The notes under the pieces are model-generated. The model did no database searches and had not been told where the DNA came from. It worked only from the letters and a program-made list of their open reading frames with translations. From the NCBI GenBank assembly GCA_014529385.2, contig CM043967.1:132433182-132479181 (forward strand): a stretch of DNA of 46,000 nt, written 5' to 3'. This stretch comes from Adiantum capillus-veneris (lineage: Eukaryota > Streptophyta > Polypodiopsida > Polypodiales > Pteridaceae). A program made the position numbers and the translations under genes. Of the stretch, positions 32,822 to 44,256 are shown piece after piece; position 1 is the first letter of the stretch; each line of letters begins with the position of its first letter.

Positions 32822-34231
32822 TCATGCTATTTCCGAAAGTGACCTGTTTTTCCTCTTAGCAACACCATTTTGCTGAGGCATATAAGGCACTTTACATTGG
32901 TGTTTTATCCCACAACTAGCCAGAAATGCATTGAATTCATGAGACATATACACCCCCCCTCGATCGGAATGGAGGGTGCTCATACGATATTTTGAGACAT
33001 TTTCAGCCATAGCCAGAAATTATTTGAAGCACATAAAAACTTTGAACTTCACTTTAAGAGGAAATACCCATGCATGCCTGGAGTAATCATCAATGAAAGT
33101 CACAAAGTACACGTAATTGCCCAAGGGCGGAGTTTGCATGGGACCACAAACATCACTATGCACAAGCTGCAATCTACATGTGGCCTTAATTGAACCATCC
33201 TTTGAAAACTTAGAACACTGCATTTTACCTAAAATACAGCCTTCATAAACATGTTTGATAGGTGCTTCAAGAGGCGGGAAAGAAGAAACCATATCAGATT
33301 TCTGTAAATGCAGCAAACTTACAAAATTCAGATGCCCAAAACGTGCATGCCACAGTTTTGCATATGAAATAGCCCTTGAATCTACAACTACATTTGCAAA
33401 ATTTTGTCCACACTTTTCATACAAAGTGAGCTTACATAGCCCACTAAACAAAAGTCCAGATGCATCAATTTCATCACCAAAACTGAGATCATGAGTTGTA
33501 CATTTGTCATCCAAGTCTAGCAAGTGCAAATACAAACAAAGGTTCTTCTTGATCCCAGGTACATAAAGTGCATCAACAAGTCTGAAAGAACTGCCATTTG
33601 TAGTAGTAAGCACAGTCTTTCCAACTCCTTGAACCAAATAAGAGGCATTGTTGGCACAAGTGACTGAATTCCCATGAGGGACAGACTCGAAAGAGGTGAA
33701 CAATTCACAATGTGAGGTGATGTGCTTTGTAGGACCACTGTCAAAATACCATACATGTGAATCTGCAACAACTGACATGCATGCATCATGGACAATAGGA
33801 TTGTAAGTGCACTCTGTACTAAAATCCCATTCTGCATCAACATCAACATCACGGTCTCCTTTCATAGAAGACTCAGCAATGGCTACATTTATAGTGGAAC
33901 CAGCATTTGCAGTGGAACCACCCTCTTTCTTCTTAGCCTCTTTGGCCTTCAACTTAGGACACTGCTTGATCAAGTGATCATTAGCTTTACAATAATGGCA
34001 ACGCATCTTCTTTTTGCCCTTATCACCAAAATTTCTAGAAGATTTACTGCCAGCAGAAGCATTAGGAACAGAAGTTTTGCCACTCATAGCAGAACCATAA
34101 GAAGTGGCTTCATTGTTGTTACCACCCTTTCTTTGAGAAGCAATAAAAGCATGTTCCTTCCATTGCATGCTGCCTAGTCCTGTTTTTTTGGGAAAGTGAC
34201 TCTTGCAACAACAATGTGCATAATGCATCAA
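32822..34231 (-). pseudogene. pol: copia-C zinc knuckle, protease and integrase core, inactivated
   Basis: The frame 34231-33020 carries CHYCKANDHLIKQC, protease VWYFDSGPTKHIT and the integrase zinc region (LWHARFGHLNF, then HVYEGCILGK, where Y replaces the expected first Cys). The core follows with FVTFIDDYSRHAWVF. After a stop and frame change near 33010 it continues with LHSDRGGVYMS and QQNGVAKRKN. The last motif normally reads AERKN and supplies the catalytic glutamate of the DDE triad; here it is lysine, so integrase could not work even with the frame repaired. Confidence 0.87.
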
Positions 34232-34830
34232 ACTTGACAGATTTAGGATTTCCTTGGGTCATAACTCTCCAAGTACTAGCAAATGTTTGGTAAGAATCTG
34301 GTAAGGCATCAAGAACAGTCTGCACAAGGGAACTGTTTGAAATGACCACCTGCAAAAATAAGTCGCTCATTGATATCCTTGACACCAGAAAGGAAAGTGT
34401 CCATATCATCTTCCTCATACATAATCTTCAATTCCAACTGTTTACGCAACAAAGCAATTTTAGCCTCATTGTGGCTTGCATAAAGACCTCCTAGAAGATC
34501 CCAAGCCTGTTTTGCAGATTTCAATGAACGAATGTGAGGAGTAATGGTGCACTTCACAGACAATGCAATCAACGCATGAGCCTGCACATCCTTTACATGC
34601 CAACGAGCTTGTTTTTCCGTAGGCAAAACAACTTGATAGCAGCAATTCTTACAGCAACACCTGCAACATCCTCAACATCACCTACATCCTCAGAACCAGG
34701 ACATACATCAATGCCCTACACAATATTCAAAACGCCCTTTGACACAAGAACATGTTGCATCATGTAAGCCCACCTACGGTAATTTTCCCCATCCAATCTA
34801 TTCTCAGCAACAAACATCTTGAACACATCT
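34119..34830 (-). pseudogene. gag: copia-C gag, frameshifted
   Basis: Read from about 34830 on the minus strand: FVAENRLDGENYRRWAYMMQ, a TAG near 34719, then ALIALSVKCTITPHIRSLKS and AWDLLGGLYASHNEAKIALL to about 34309, and after a frameshift VLDALPDSYQTFASTWRV. This is the ordinary plant copia gag (UBN2/DUF4219-like) upstream of the zinc knuckle in the next frame. Confidence 0.8.
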
Positions 34831-35090
34831 GTGTTGTTAGACGTGTTATGAAATATTTGGCACTGATAGAAATTTTGCACAAAATGACAAAATTGCTTGC
34901 ATAGACCTGGCTATAGTAGAAACGAAGGCAAAAATGAGCGCGAATCAAAAAACTGAGCAGATTAAGCTCTACAAGATCTCCAAAAAAATTTATCAACCTA
35001 CGAATGCTTGCCAAAGCTCACAGAAATTGGAGAGAGTGAGCAAGTGTGTGCTAGAGGTGATGGCTACTAAGCCCAGGAGGATGCAATCTA

Positions 35091-35101
35091 CTCTGATACC
35101 A
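35091..35101 (-). other. copia-C primer binding site
   Basis: TGGTATCAGAG on the minus strand, complementary to the initiator tRNA-Met 3' end, two bases after the LTR end CCAACA. Confidence 0.85.
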
Positions 35102-35103
35102 AT

Positions 35104-35329
35104 TGTTGGAATTAGGTTGCAGAGAAACGCACACAGCTTAGAGAAGATGAAGGAAGCTCAAGGCACACAATTGAGAGTGTATTACTTAATGTGCAATGGA
35201 AAGATAGATAGCCCTAGAGTGATGGACATATATACAATGCATGGGGGCAAAAACCTTCTAAATAGGGAAAAAATGCCCCGACGGTCCTAGTGTGTTCACA
35301 CACATCACTACCACATGTATATGGTAACA
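35104..35329 (-). repeat. copia-C 5' LTR, about 226 bp
   Basis: On the minus strand ends AATTCCAACA just before the PBS. The best start is TGTTACCATA at 35329. A TATATAT lies at about 35228-35237. The 3' LTR is missing, so the outer end is inferred from the TG...CA rule only. Confidence 0.6.
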
Positions 35330-36192
35330 CACTCATTATGAAGTTCACTATATATCGGTAGGATTTGAACTTGAAATATACATAAGTGAACAATCTTAAA
35401 CATGGGATCTTGTTTTAAAAATATGTCTTGAATACCTACTCAATAATATAGGTTTTTTTTTCAAATACTCTCTGACTATGAAGGTAAGTATATATAGATG
35501 AGACGAGAACTAGAAAACCTTTGAATGATGCATGATTAAACTATCCTTAAGCTTGTGCAGGAATTCACCCAATATGAGGTAAGTATATAATTCTAGGACT
35601 TAAGTCTAAATAGTTTACATTTTGAAATCATTTTCATTTGTGATATATGAGATTTAATCCTCATGTGAAAATCTTGGATGAGATGGTAGCGGATTGGATT
35701 TTTTGAAAATTGATCCAAATTACAAAGGATATGCTGTCCAATTTTTTCTAGAAATACAATGATGAAGACACAGTAGAAAATAATGACTTTTTGTCGATAT
35801 AATACTTGATCTATGATAGGTTGTTATTTTTTGTTGTAATTTTTGACACGGATAACAAGGAGAGAAGGTTGTTGACACCTGTCTTCCCAATTAATGCCAG
35901 TACTGATGGACTTGCATTTTCTGGATGGTGACAGGTAACAAGTCTTCTCCTTGGAATTATGCCTCAAACTGCAGCTATAGCAATAGATTTTTATCAACAA
36001 TTCTAAGTTCTGTCCGGAACATAATGAATGTTTTGTAAAGCCTTAAGTGGAACAAAACTTTGTTTGTAGTTTTCAAAATTTCAATGTCATGTACTTGCGT
36101 AATGTCAATGTCTTGTCTTTTTGTCATGTCTGATCTAGTTCATTGTATGGTTCAATAGTTTGCATGGAAAACTATTGTTAGGTCTTCAAACT

Positions 36193-36194
<2 letters not shown>
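35330..36194. other. intergenic, nothing firmly recognised
   Basis: AT-rich. A short plus-strand stretch at 35938-36005 reads VTSLLLGIMPQTAAIAIDF and could be a degraded exon, but nothing supports it. Confidence 0.35.

Positions 36195-36234
<40 letters not shown>
36195..36234. repeat. (AC)n microsatellite
   Basis: About 40 bp of uninterrupted AC repeat. Confidence 0.95.
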
Positions 36235-36235
<1 letters not shown>

Positions 36236-36435
36236 CTTCCTAGTTAGCCTTTGGTCGGTCTAGTACCATACAATGGATTTATATCAACTACATAGAAGTC
36301 GACCTTGACCCACCCAATTCAAATGGATGGGTTGGGCCTCATGAGCTCCTAAATTGGGCAAGGTCTCTTAATATTTTAACCTTTTATGCAAGTAACATAT
36401 CTCAATGTTTGACCTCACTTTACTATTCACGAAGA

Positions 36436-37139
36436 TGATTGCATCTGGTGAAAGACATTTCCTTTGGACTCACTTGTTTATTACTTGTATCAGCTTCTCA
36501 GATAATGCCAAAATTATCCAGCTCAGTAGTGCCGACAATTGACATCGGCCTTAAGCCTTATTATCTAATCAAGCGGAACTCTGTCTGATGAGCTGTAAAT
36601 CCCTGTAGACCTCTCAAGCTGCATAAAATGCATACAAACCCTGTTGAGGCTGTAAAAATCTCAGATGGCACTCCGATCGAGCAGACCAAACTGGTATGGA
36701 GTCGGGTCCCGGTGAATCTTCAACGGCTAATATCTTGGCAACCCGAACTCCGATCGCTGATTTGAAAAGACCGATGTGCCTGCAAATTGAGCACTGTAGG
36801 CCCATGCATTCATTTCATTTCTATCACCTCAGCTGCAGTTTCCCAATCGACTCAAACTTCAATATGCCATAACTTCTTCATCGTAGCTCCTATCGACGAG
36901 CCGTAAAGACAGGCCAGTAGAGCACTTCAAGCACTATAGTTCTAGATCATAAACTCCCATTTGTGATCACTTCACGCATAATCATTTTCGGAATCATTAA
37001 GGCATATGTTGGCCCTTTTAAGCCGCATCTGGCATTCATTAATCATTAAACTTGGCCTGTTAACAAGCCCTCATCACTGACCATTAATCAAGTAGGCTTC
37101 TTGGCATATTTCTAAGCATGGAAGCGGAGCTGCACGACA
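36436..37139 (-). repeat. direct repeat / putative 3' LTR of the DPGG element (704 bp)
   Basis: Matches 41278-42022 throughout, roughly 90% by eye. It lacks two blocks of about 15 and 23 bp present in the other copy. Shared landmarks: CTGTAGACCTCTCAAGCTGC and CCTGTTAACAAGCCCTCATC. Confidence 0.85.
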
Positions 37140-37725
37140 TCCACCCTCTCTGAACCTGCACAGCCTCCGGTCTGTGCCAACAGCACTTCAATCTGCATCT
37201 GCTACGGGTACCTTGATCTCTTTCCCATCATCATACTCACTTAACTGGAAAACATATAAAAAATGAAATAAGGCTTATACCCTATCATCAATGTTCTAGC
37301 TTAATTAGGTAGTTGCCTATCAAAAATCTTTGAACTGTATCTGCCGTATCTTCAAAGCATTCAATCATGGATAACTTGTTTAGTGAACCCCGCCAGACTC
37401 AAGTGCTCCAGTTAATGATGCACACGCCTTGACCATTAAGCTCTCTTTAAGGAACCCTGTCAAGCTCAAGTATGCCTTACTGTGTCTGCACATGGAATGG
37501 ACGTCAAGTCTTTTACCTCAAGTTCTGGTAGCAGAACCAACTCAAAAGATGTGAAGATACTTTAGCAATTATTCAAAGAAATCAACTGGACGCCTGCCAT
37601 GTAAGCTTATTGACCACATAACAAAAAAACTCTTCTGACTTAGCATAAATATAGAAAACAAAACCTTGTTTCATGCAACCTGCTACATTAGATAGTTGGT
37701 ACTCTTCAAATCTACAACTGGCACT
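37140..37725. other. non-coding part of the DPGG element
   Basis: About 590 bp between the ORF stop and the putative 3' LTR. On the minus strand AGAGAGGGTGGA ends directly at the LTR (37140-37151) and could be the polypurine tract. Confidence 0.4.
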
Positions 37726-39724
37726 TTAGTAGCCCCCGGGATCAAACGAGAACTCAATCATTTGTCCCATTGTGAACATTCCTTTAAAAAATTTGCACCA
37801 TCCTCCAGGATCATAGGGGAAATACAAGAATTTCCAATCAGTATGGCATAAACATGAATTAACCCACAAATCTTCATACAAACCGCCTGGATCATATGGC
37901 ATATAAGGCAATTGCCCAGGACCATGAATATATATGTCACCGCCTGGGTCAAAAGCTAGCTCAAAATCCCTTACATCATAGGGTAGCATTAGATTCAATA
38001 TAGCATCAGGTAGCATCAGATACTGCCATATCCCCTGTGCAACTAGCTCATCCAATTGTCGATCATCAATCACAGGTTCACTCTCACTAGTATTGGAATC
38101 CCAATCATGCATATCTGAATACTTCAAGTCTCTGTTAAAACTTTCTTCATTAGGCTCAAAAGATGCATCAAAAAACAATTCTCTATCTCGTAGAGGCTCA
38201 AAATCAAGCAGTGCATCATCTAACAACTGCATCAGATCATCATCGACTGCATTTGAACAAACTTTCTCATGCATGAATATAGATTGATTGGTATCCTTAG
38301 CATCTGTATTTGAGAACCCTTTCAAAGCTTCATCCAATAAGAACATAGGGTCCAAATCCACCGCTTCAGAAGGTTCCTCCATCTTGCACATCTCAGGTTG
38401 TTGTAAACTAAGATTTCCACATATGACATGCATACTAAACATATCTGCAAAAAACTGCTCTTCAAGTCTTTCACCCTCATCCAAATATCTTTGCACTTTT
38501 GTAGACAAAGTTCAGCATGCACATTGAAAATTTCATCTACTGCCCTGTCAGTATCATCGGCAAAATGAAACCAATCATATTCAACATCAAGAGATTGCAC
38601 TTCACTATCCACCCCCTCTGAAGTAGCATCCTCAAGTTCATGATCATTTTGCCATAGTGTGAGCCCTGAGTCACAACTTCTCGATAGAGAAAAAGTTTTC
38701 TCCCTCTCTAAATCACCATCATCAAATTCAAGATCAGTCTGCCAGATCGGTAGCTCTAGGTCACAGAAACTTTTCAAAGAAGGAGTCTATACCCCCTCTG
38801 ATTCATTATCATCACATTCAAGACCAATTTTCCACTTTTGTAGTTGTGCTTCACAAAAACTTGTCAATGAAGGAGTCTGCACCCCCTCTGAATCAGCATT
38901 TTGCAGATCTTCAAGCACATACTCTTGCTTAGTCAAGTCCTCAAAATCTGGTATATCCAAATTCGATAAATCTGGTATACCAAAATCCATGGTCTTGCTG
39001 CTCTCAAGAGCAGCCTTGTTTTGACCCATAACATCTCTATCATTAATCAACTCTTTGGCAAAACCTGTACCAGTATCTTCAATCACCTCTATGGTAGAAT
39101 CTGTACCAAAAAAAATTTACTCTAATTCTGGTTCAGTAGCAAAAGTATCAGTTGTAACTAAATCTTCCTGCATGTCTACATGAATATGATTGCACTCATT
39201 CACCTGCACAATTTCTTCCTGAGCTTTAGACACTTTTTTGTTTTGATCCCCTGATTTATTTTCCTCATGTACTACAGGTATATGTTCTTGGAAAAAATCA
39301 CCTTCTGTATCTTGAAGCTGTAAAGACTCACCCTCAAAGACTTCTACTTCATGCACGGCATCTTCAAAACCCAACTTTGCATACATGGCCTTGACTATGT
39401 CTTCATCATTAGCCTGTAAGAAGGTAGCATCCTGTACAATAAACTTATCAATCACAGCTTCTAACTTTGATCGTACTTGTCCTCGGATATCTGCGTAGTC
39501 CGGTAGACTTGCACTCTATTCTTGATAGCTTTCATACTGCTCATAACTTACCTGTACAATAGCTTCTTTGAAATGCTTCCAATTGCTATTGCAAGCTCTG
39601 GTAACCTCTTGAATCTGCTCCTTCACATCTGAACTCACTAACTGCTCAAAATATTTGATCATCAATTCTTTTGGTATCCCTCTTACCTTGGTCTCCAGCT
39701 CATAGCACTCTAGGTAGCCCTCTA
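37726..39724 (-). pseudogene. acidic repeat-rich ORF with DPGG motifs, possibly gag-like, novel
   Basis: A coherent minus-strand frame runs from 39724 (cut by the copia-B LTR) to 37726, about 666 codons, broken by a TAG near 39520, TAA at 39117-39119, TAG at 38787-38789 and a frameshift near 38510. The N-terminal part (GIPKELMIKYFEQLV, NSNWKHFKEAIVQV) vaguely recalls the W-x-x-FK region of some gypsy gag proteins. The middle is very acidic with three diverged units of about 30 residues (PSLTSFCEAQLQKW, PSLKSFCDLELPIW, FSLSRSCDSGLTLW). The C-terminus carries four [FY]DPGG motifs 20-27 residues apart, the last one residue before the stop. No zinc knuckle, protease or RT motif is present. I know no family with this layout. 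Confidence 0.6.
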
Positions 39725-39916
39725 TGTTGGGGTATAAAGCCCAATGTGGCCGCCCAGGTGAGTGGGCGGGCTGCCAGGTATGTACACATATTCTTTTGTA
39801 AAAACCTAATAAGAACTCACTATGCTCTACACATTACAGTAGAGCGAGTTCACCATATCTTCATGCTCTTCTTCTCGCACTCTCTCTCGCAACACACTTC
39901 CGCTCGTACTCCTTCA
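39725..39916 (+). repeat. copia-B 5' LTR (192 bp)
   Basis: TGTTGGGGTATAAAGCCCAA...CGTACTCCTTCA; about 93% identical by eye to the reverse complement of 22045-22234. Confidence 0.93.
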
Positions 39917-39918
39917 AC

Positions 39919-39930
39919 TGGTATTAGAGC
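39919..39930 (+). other. copia-B primer binding site
   Basis: TGGTATTAGAGC two bases after the LTR; one mismatch (T for C) to the standard tRNA-iMet site TGGTATCAGAGC. Confidence 0.88.
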
Positions 39931-40539
39931 TCAGATCGAGGCTCGAGGCGGCATTTGCACGTAGCCAGAGTCACCTGCTCATATTGGAGTGAGATTCGAC
40001 AGGCGAAGACACGGCCCCAAATCTTGTGGGAGACCGAAGGGCTCGGTGTTCATTCTGAGGTCATCTCGGCTACCGTTCGGCTTCGACAAAGTTCTGCGCA
40101 TGCCATTTTCGACTACGTGGTCTCAGCGGGTGCAGATCCGACTCTGCAAATTTGGGGTTTTGGCCTACGACTACAGGTGCTGAGGATATCGGCACTCCCA
40201 GAGTGTTGATTTGTGGCTGTCTACACATCGAAGGACGGCTCACTGTTCTTGGAGGCGTGTCACATACGACACGGGCGCATCTACACAGACTGTAGGCGAC
40301 ATTCACTAGTTCATCAGGTAGATTTTGTTTGCTGCTTGATATTCCAGATTTCATCTTGACATTGCAGGTACTTCCACATGGGATGTATTGTCAGAGATGA
40401 TGTATGTTTGTTGAGGGTTTGCTAGCTGTGAGTCACGCAGCAAACAACCGCCACAGCGGTTACAGCATATAGTGGGAAATTTGTGGATGTATGACTTTGT
40501 GGGAAGTCTATGTACTGTGAGATTTACTGCAGCCTTTTT

Positions 40540-40933
40540 TGAGGGTTGAGTGAGGTTTTATTGAGCTGGGGGATTCTCGAATGTTGAGATCCTTTCGGTG
40601 ATACAAGTCTTGGAGCGATCCCTCGAGCACCCTTAGATAGGCAGCTAGGATGTATTGACTGTGAGTTAGACAGTTGGGATTGCATCTTTGCTTTACTGTC
40701 GTTGAGGCATTGTCGTAGTCTATGCTTATAGGACAGTGACAGGACAGTGAGAGACAGTACAGGTGCAGGATGGGTTTACCCACAGCTTACATTGTTAGAG
40801 AGACAGTGGTTTTTTGAGCTATTTTTTGGTCTGTTTTTTGAGTACACCAGAGCCATTTTACAAAGGAGAATCTGCCGAAATTTATGCAGAATCTGAAGCT
40901 TTCTTGGTTCATTTGACAGGTTGATATTGGTTG
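40540..40933 (+). repeat. copia-B leader, second copy
   Basis: Matches 1-392 at about 95% identity in direct orientation. Confidence 0.9.
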
Positions 40934-41277
40934 CAAGCCTTTTTTCTTCTCCTGCACTCCTCCTCGCTTTCTACTAAATGCCATGCGTCCTTTTTTCTTT
41001 TGTTTCACACACTAAAGCCCTACTTTGTTTTTAACAATTGGACAGCCATGCCCTTGGCCTTTGCGCGGCCTGTTTCTCTCATAAGGGCACCACATTAGAC
41101 ATGCATAGCGGCCAAAGCATTGCCAAGCACAACATATGGTATACATTTCGACCAACTCAATGCTGTTAAGCATGACGTTTACTCTTAACAGCTCTCAGCT
41201 AACAATATCATCGTGAATTTACTTGCTCGTAACAAGGTCCTAAATAGTGCCACATGCCCCCAAGATGGAAGTATAAG
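40934..41277. other. interior of the DPGG element, 5' non-coding side
   Basis: Lies between the copia-B truncation and the putative 5' LTR of the minus-strand element. On the minus strand TGGGGGCATGTGGCAC starts about 15 bases after the LTR end and could be a PBS; its first bases resemble the complement of a tRNA-Pro 3' end. No coding sequence was recognised. Confidence 0.3.
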
Positions 41278-42022
41278 TGATTTCATCTGGTGAAAGACAT
41301 TTCCTTTGCACTCGGTTGTTTATCACTTGTATCAGCTTCTTAGATAATGCCAAAATTATACAGCTCAGTAGTGTCGACAACTGACATCGGGCTCAAGCCT
41401 TATTATCTGATCAAGCGAAACTATGTCTGACGAGCCGTAAATCCCTGTAGACCTCTCAAGCTGCATAAAATGCATACAAACCCTGCTGAGGATGTAAAAA
41501 TCCCAGATGGCACTCCGATCGAGCGGACCGAACTGGTACGAAACCGGCCCCCTGTGAATCTTTAACGGCTAATATCATGGCATCCGGAACTCTGATCGGC
41601 TGAGCTGAAAAGACCGATGCACCCCACAAAGTGAGCACTTTAGGTCCATGCATTCATTTCATTTCTGCCACCTCAGTTGCAGTTGCCCACTGGTACGGAT
41701 CTGCAATCGACTCAAACTTCAATATGCCATAACTTCTTCACCGTAGCTCCTATCGATGAGCCGTAAAGACAGACTGGTAGAGCACTTCAAGCACTACAAT
41801 TCTAGATCATAAACTCACATCTGTGTTTACTTCAAGCATAATCATTTTTGGCATCATTAAGGCATCTGTTGGCCCTTTTAAACCGCATCTGGTATACATT
41901 AATCATTAAATTTGGCCTGTTAACAAGCCCTCATCACTGACCATTAATCAAGTAGGATTTCAATAAGCTTGATCTACATCTTCTTGGCATATTTCTTAGC
42001 ATGGGAGCGGAGCTGCACGACA
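41278..42022 (-). repeat. direct repeat / putative 5' LTR of the DPGG element (745 bp)
   Basis: Partner of 36436-37139, with two extra blocks near 41690-41705 and 41957-41980. Confidence 0.85.
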
Positions 42023-44256
42023 ACGCATGCGTGCATGCACACTACACACACGCACTTGGTCACTTCATTTAGCTATGATTGCTTCATCTAGCTCTACACA
42101 CACTTACACTTGAGCTACTGATGTAATAGATGGTTATTTTGTCTTGTGGGAGATTAGCTTGAGTCTGTACCTTGTACTTCCCTCAATGAGTAATTCTGGC
42201 TTTTATTATGCATAATAAAGCTGATGGATATACTATCTTGTGGGTGTCTACCATGAGTCTATACCTGGTAAATTAGTCTTTGAATGTAACAATGGGTTGC
42301 ATACCTAATGAGATTATCTCTTTTTATAAAGATTATTGTGTCCTTGCTCTAAGAGAATTTGGAATCATGCCCTTTAATTGGCTATAGTCATTTTACTTCA
42401 CCTTTTGGAATTGGTTACCTTGCACTGGCCCCACCCCAGGCGACACCTCTTTTTCGGATTATTAGTACCTTGGGATGTGTCTAATGGGTGTGAACTTGAC
42501 CTACCCCTTTGAGTAAGAGGGTAATTACCCCCCCCCCCCCCCCCCCCCCCCCCCACCCACTTTGTGAGCCATGTACACGGACTTTATTTGCCTCCCTTCC
42601 TGAGCATGATGATTTTTTTCTTTGGTTCTCATGCTTGCATACTGCACAGTCATAAGACCTTTTGTCCTCCTTATTTCTCTCATCCTTGTGCCATTGAATG
42701 TTTCTATGAGTTGGCTTCAATTCTTCCTCCTCCCAAGTATTGATGCTCTGCAAAACCTCTGAGCTACTATTCCATCATGCCTACTGCCTACTCGCTTGAT
42801 CGACTGTTTTTCCCCTATCTGTCTCCTCCCTGTATCTTCAAAGAGATAGCGTGCTAATGCTCCCCCGTAGGACTCCTTAAGCTGGCTTGGAATTTGAGAC
42901 AATTCTGTAAGCATATTTGGAGGGATTCACTACTCGAGGGTTGATGTGTTTACTTCTCCTTCAACCTATTTTGAGGGACGCTCTTACCCCTCACTTAGCC
43001 TTGTTTTGCATATTACTGGTTATAACCTATGAGTGAGGGTCGTGCTTTATTTTTTGTCTTGCTTACTTCAATGTAGATTTGGTTGAGAAGAATAATGCTT
43101 TGCAGGTTGATACCGAATTGTCTTTAATGGTTTCTATAAACACTTTAGCAAGTCACTTTGATTTACTATGTTGAATGATATGGTACCTTGGAGTATATTC
43201 TTTTTAAGTTATTGCAAGGTTTCGCATGTGGTTTTTGGATCATACATAATAAAATAGTATGGCAAACTCGAGATAATTTATTGTAGCGTTAAGTATTTCC
43301 TTATAATGCATGATGAGCCTAACATAATGCTATCTTAATTCTTTTAATTTACCTCAGTTCTGTGTATATTTGTTGATGTTTTTGACTACATGATGTGGCT
43401 TGATATGTGGTCCTAGACACCGAGAGACTAATTGAATAACTTAATCAACTTGCTAGATGGGAGGCTCCTATCTAAAACAAAAATTGTCTTATTGCAGGGT
43501 TAAAACTACATGATGATACTACTTGGTTGTGTCTATACTTATTGGGACTACCTATATTAGCTAGCTTCTCTGTTAAAATGATGGTTTTTCTCTGGATGGA
43601 GAACATCTAAATTGGATGTGGTTTCAAATTGGAGATGTGTTGCTTGTTTCTATTACTACTGGCTATTGGGAGTTTCTGTACTGCTAATATTTCAAGCTTG
43701 GGAACACTCACATTTGTCAAATCTGTTGAGTTTTGAAAATGTTCTTCAAGACAGGGTAATACTAAAGGAATTCAATTTGGCTATTGTTTAGAGTAGCTAT
43801 GATTGTGACTTAGAGTTGGGAGTTTGCCTTGTATTGATCAATCATACAAAAAGGCACTGTGGGTTTTGTTTCTGGACTATGACCCGATGCATTGATCATA
43901 GAAAAACATGAAAATTGTTTAAATTACCAATTGGGACATACTTTTTTAATGATCTTGGGAAACATAGCTCTGATGTCTGTTTCTAACCCTTTGCTGCTAG
44001 GAATCTCAACTAGCTCCCCAATTTACATTCTAGTTATTGTGGAATGAGCTTCTGCTTCATAAGAATGAAACCTTGAAATGTTTTGAATAATTGACTTTGG
44101 CTATATAGCTTACTGGTCTTTTTTGTTCCTACAACCAATAATATTCAAAATGAGAACTAGATGATTGATCCCTAGAATGGGATTTACATAAAAACCATGG
44201 CTTTTTTTATAAACACATCATATCTTAAATACTTCATTTTTTTTATGAAATGTTTA
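42023..44256. other. intergenic, T-rich, no gene recognised
   Basis: No frame longer than about 90 codons and no protein motif. It includes a long C run and otherwise AT-rich DNA; it may be intergenic or intronic. Confidence 0.45.
42528..42554. repeat. 27-base C homopolymer
   Basis: C run starting in GTAATTACCC and ending before ACCCAC. Its length in the assembly is probably approximate. Confidence 0.9.

Larger units (their letters stand above)
39725..40933 (+). mobile_element. copia-B 5' end: LTR, PBS and leader, truncated
   Basis: Plus-strand fragment with an LTR (39725-39916), a PBS and about 1,000 nt of leader, the last 394 nt of which match 1-392 of this window. It stops abruptly after TTGATATTGGTT at 40933. 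Gag and everything downstream are gone. It interrupts the DPGG-repeat ORF on its left side. Confidence 0.88.
36436..42022 (-). mobile_element. LTR-flanked element with DPGG-repeat ORF (LARD/TR-GAG-like)
   Basis: Direct repeats 36436-37139 and 41278-42022 both start TGATT(G/T)CATCTGG and end CTGCACGACA on the plus strand, so on the minus strand each begins TGTCG and ends ATCA. The interior codes a single long decayed minus-strand frame and no pol motif. A purine-rich stretch directly precedes the 3' LTR, and a TGGGGGCATG stretch lies a few bases after the 5' LTR. These fit a non-autonomous LTR retrotransposon on the minus strand. No target duplication was found, and a copia-B 5' fragment is embedded. 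A plain segmental duplication is the alternative. Confidence 0.5.

Noticed and set aside
33255-34177. Plus-strand frames inside copia-C
   Set aside because: Antisense shadows of the recognised gag-protease-integrase coding on the minus strand.
35938-36005. Possible transporter exon (VTSLLLGIMPQTAAIAIDF)
   Set aside because: Too short, with stops on both sides and no second exon or confirming motif.
4012-36234. CRISPR array or phage-type repeats
   Set aside because: The tandem repeats present are dinucleotide microsatellites or irregular duplications, with no equal-length repeats separated by spacers.
38093-39024. Ser-rich plus-strand frames in the DPGG element
   Set aside because: Antisense to the long acidic minus-strand reading; Glu/Asp codons read backwards give Ser/Phe/Leu.
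1-40933. The two copia-B leader copies as ends of one giant element
   Set aside because: They are leader, not LTR, sequence, and the material between them belongs to several other elements. They are two separate truncated copies.
22045-40933. LTRs at 22045-22234 and 39725-39916 as the pair of one element
   Set aside because: They lie in opposite orientations and differ by about 7%; they belong to different insertions.
42528-42554. C run as a functional G-quadruplex or regulatory element
   Set aside because: A plain homopolymer of uncertain length gives no specific evidence of function.
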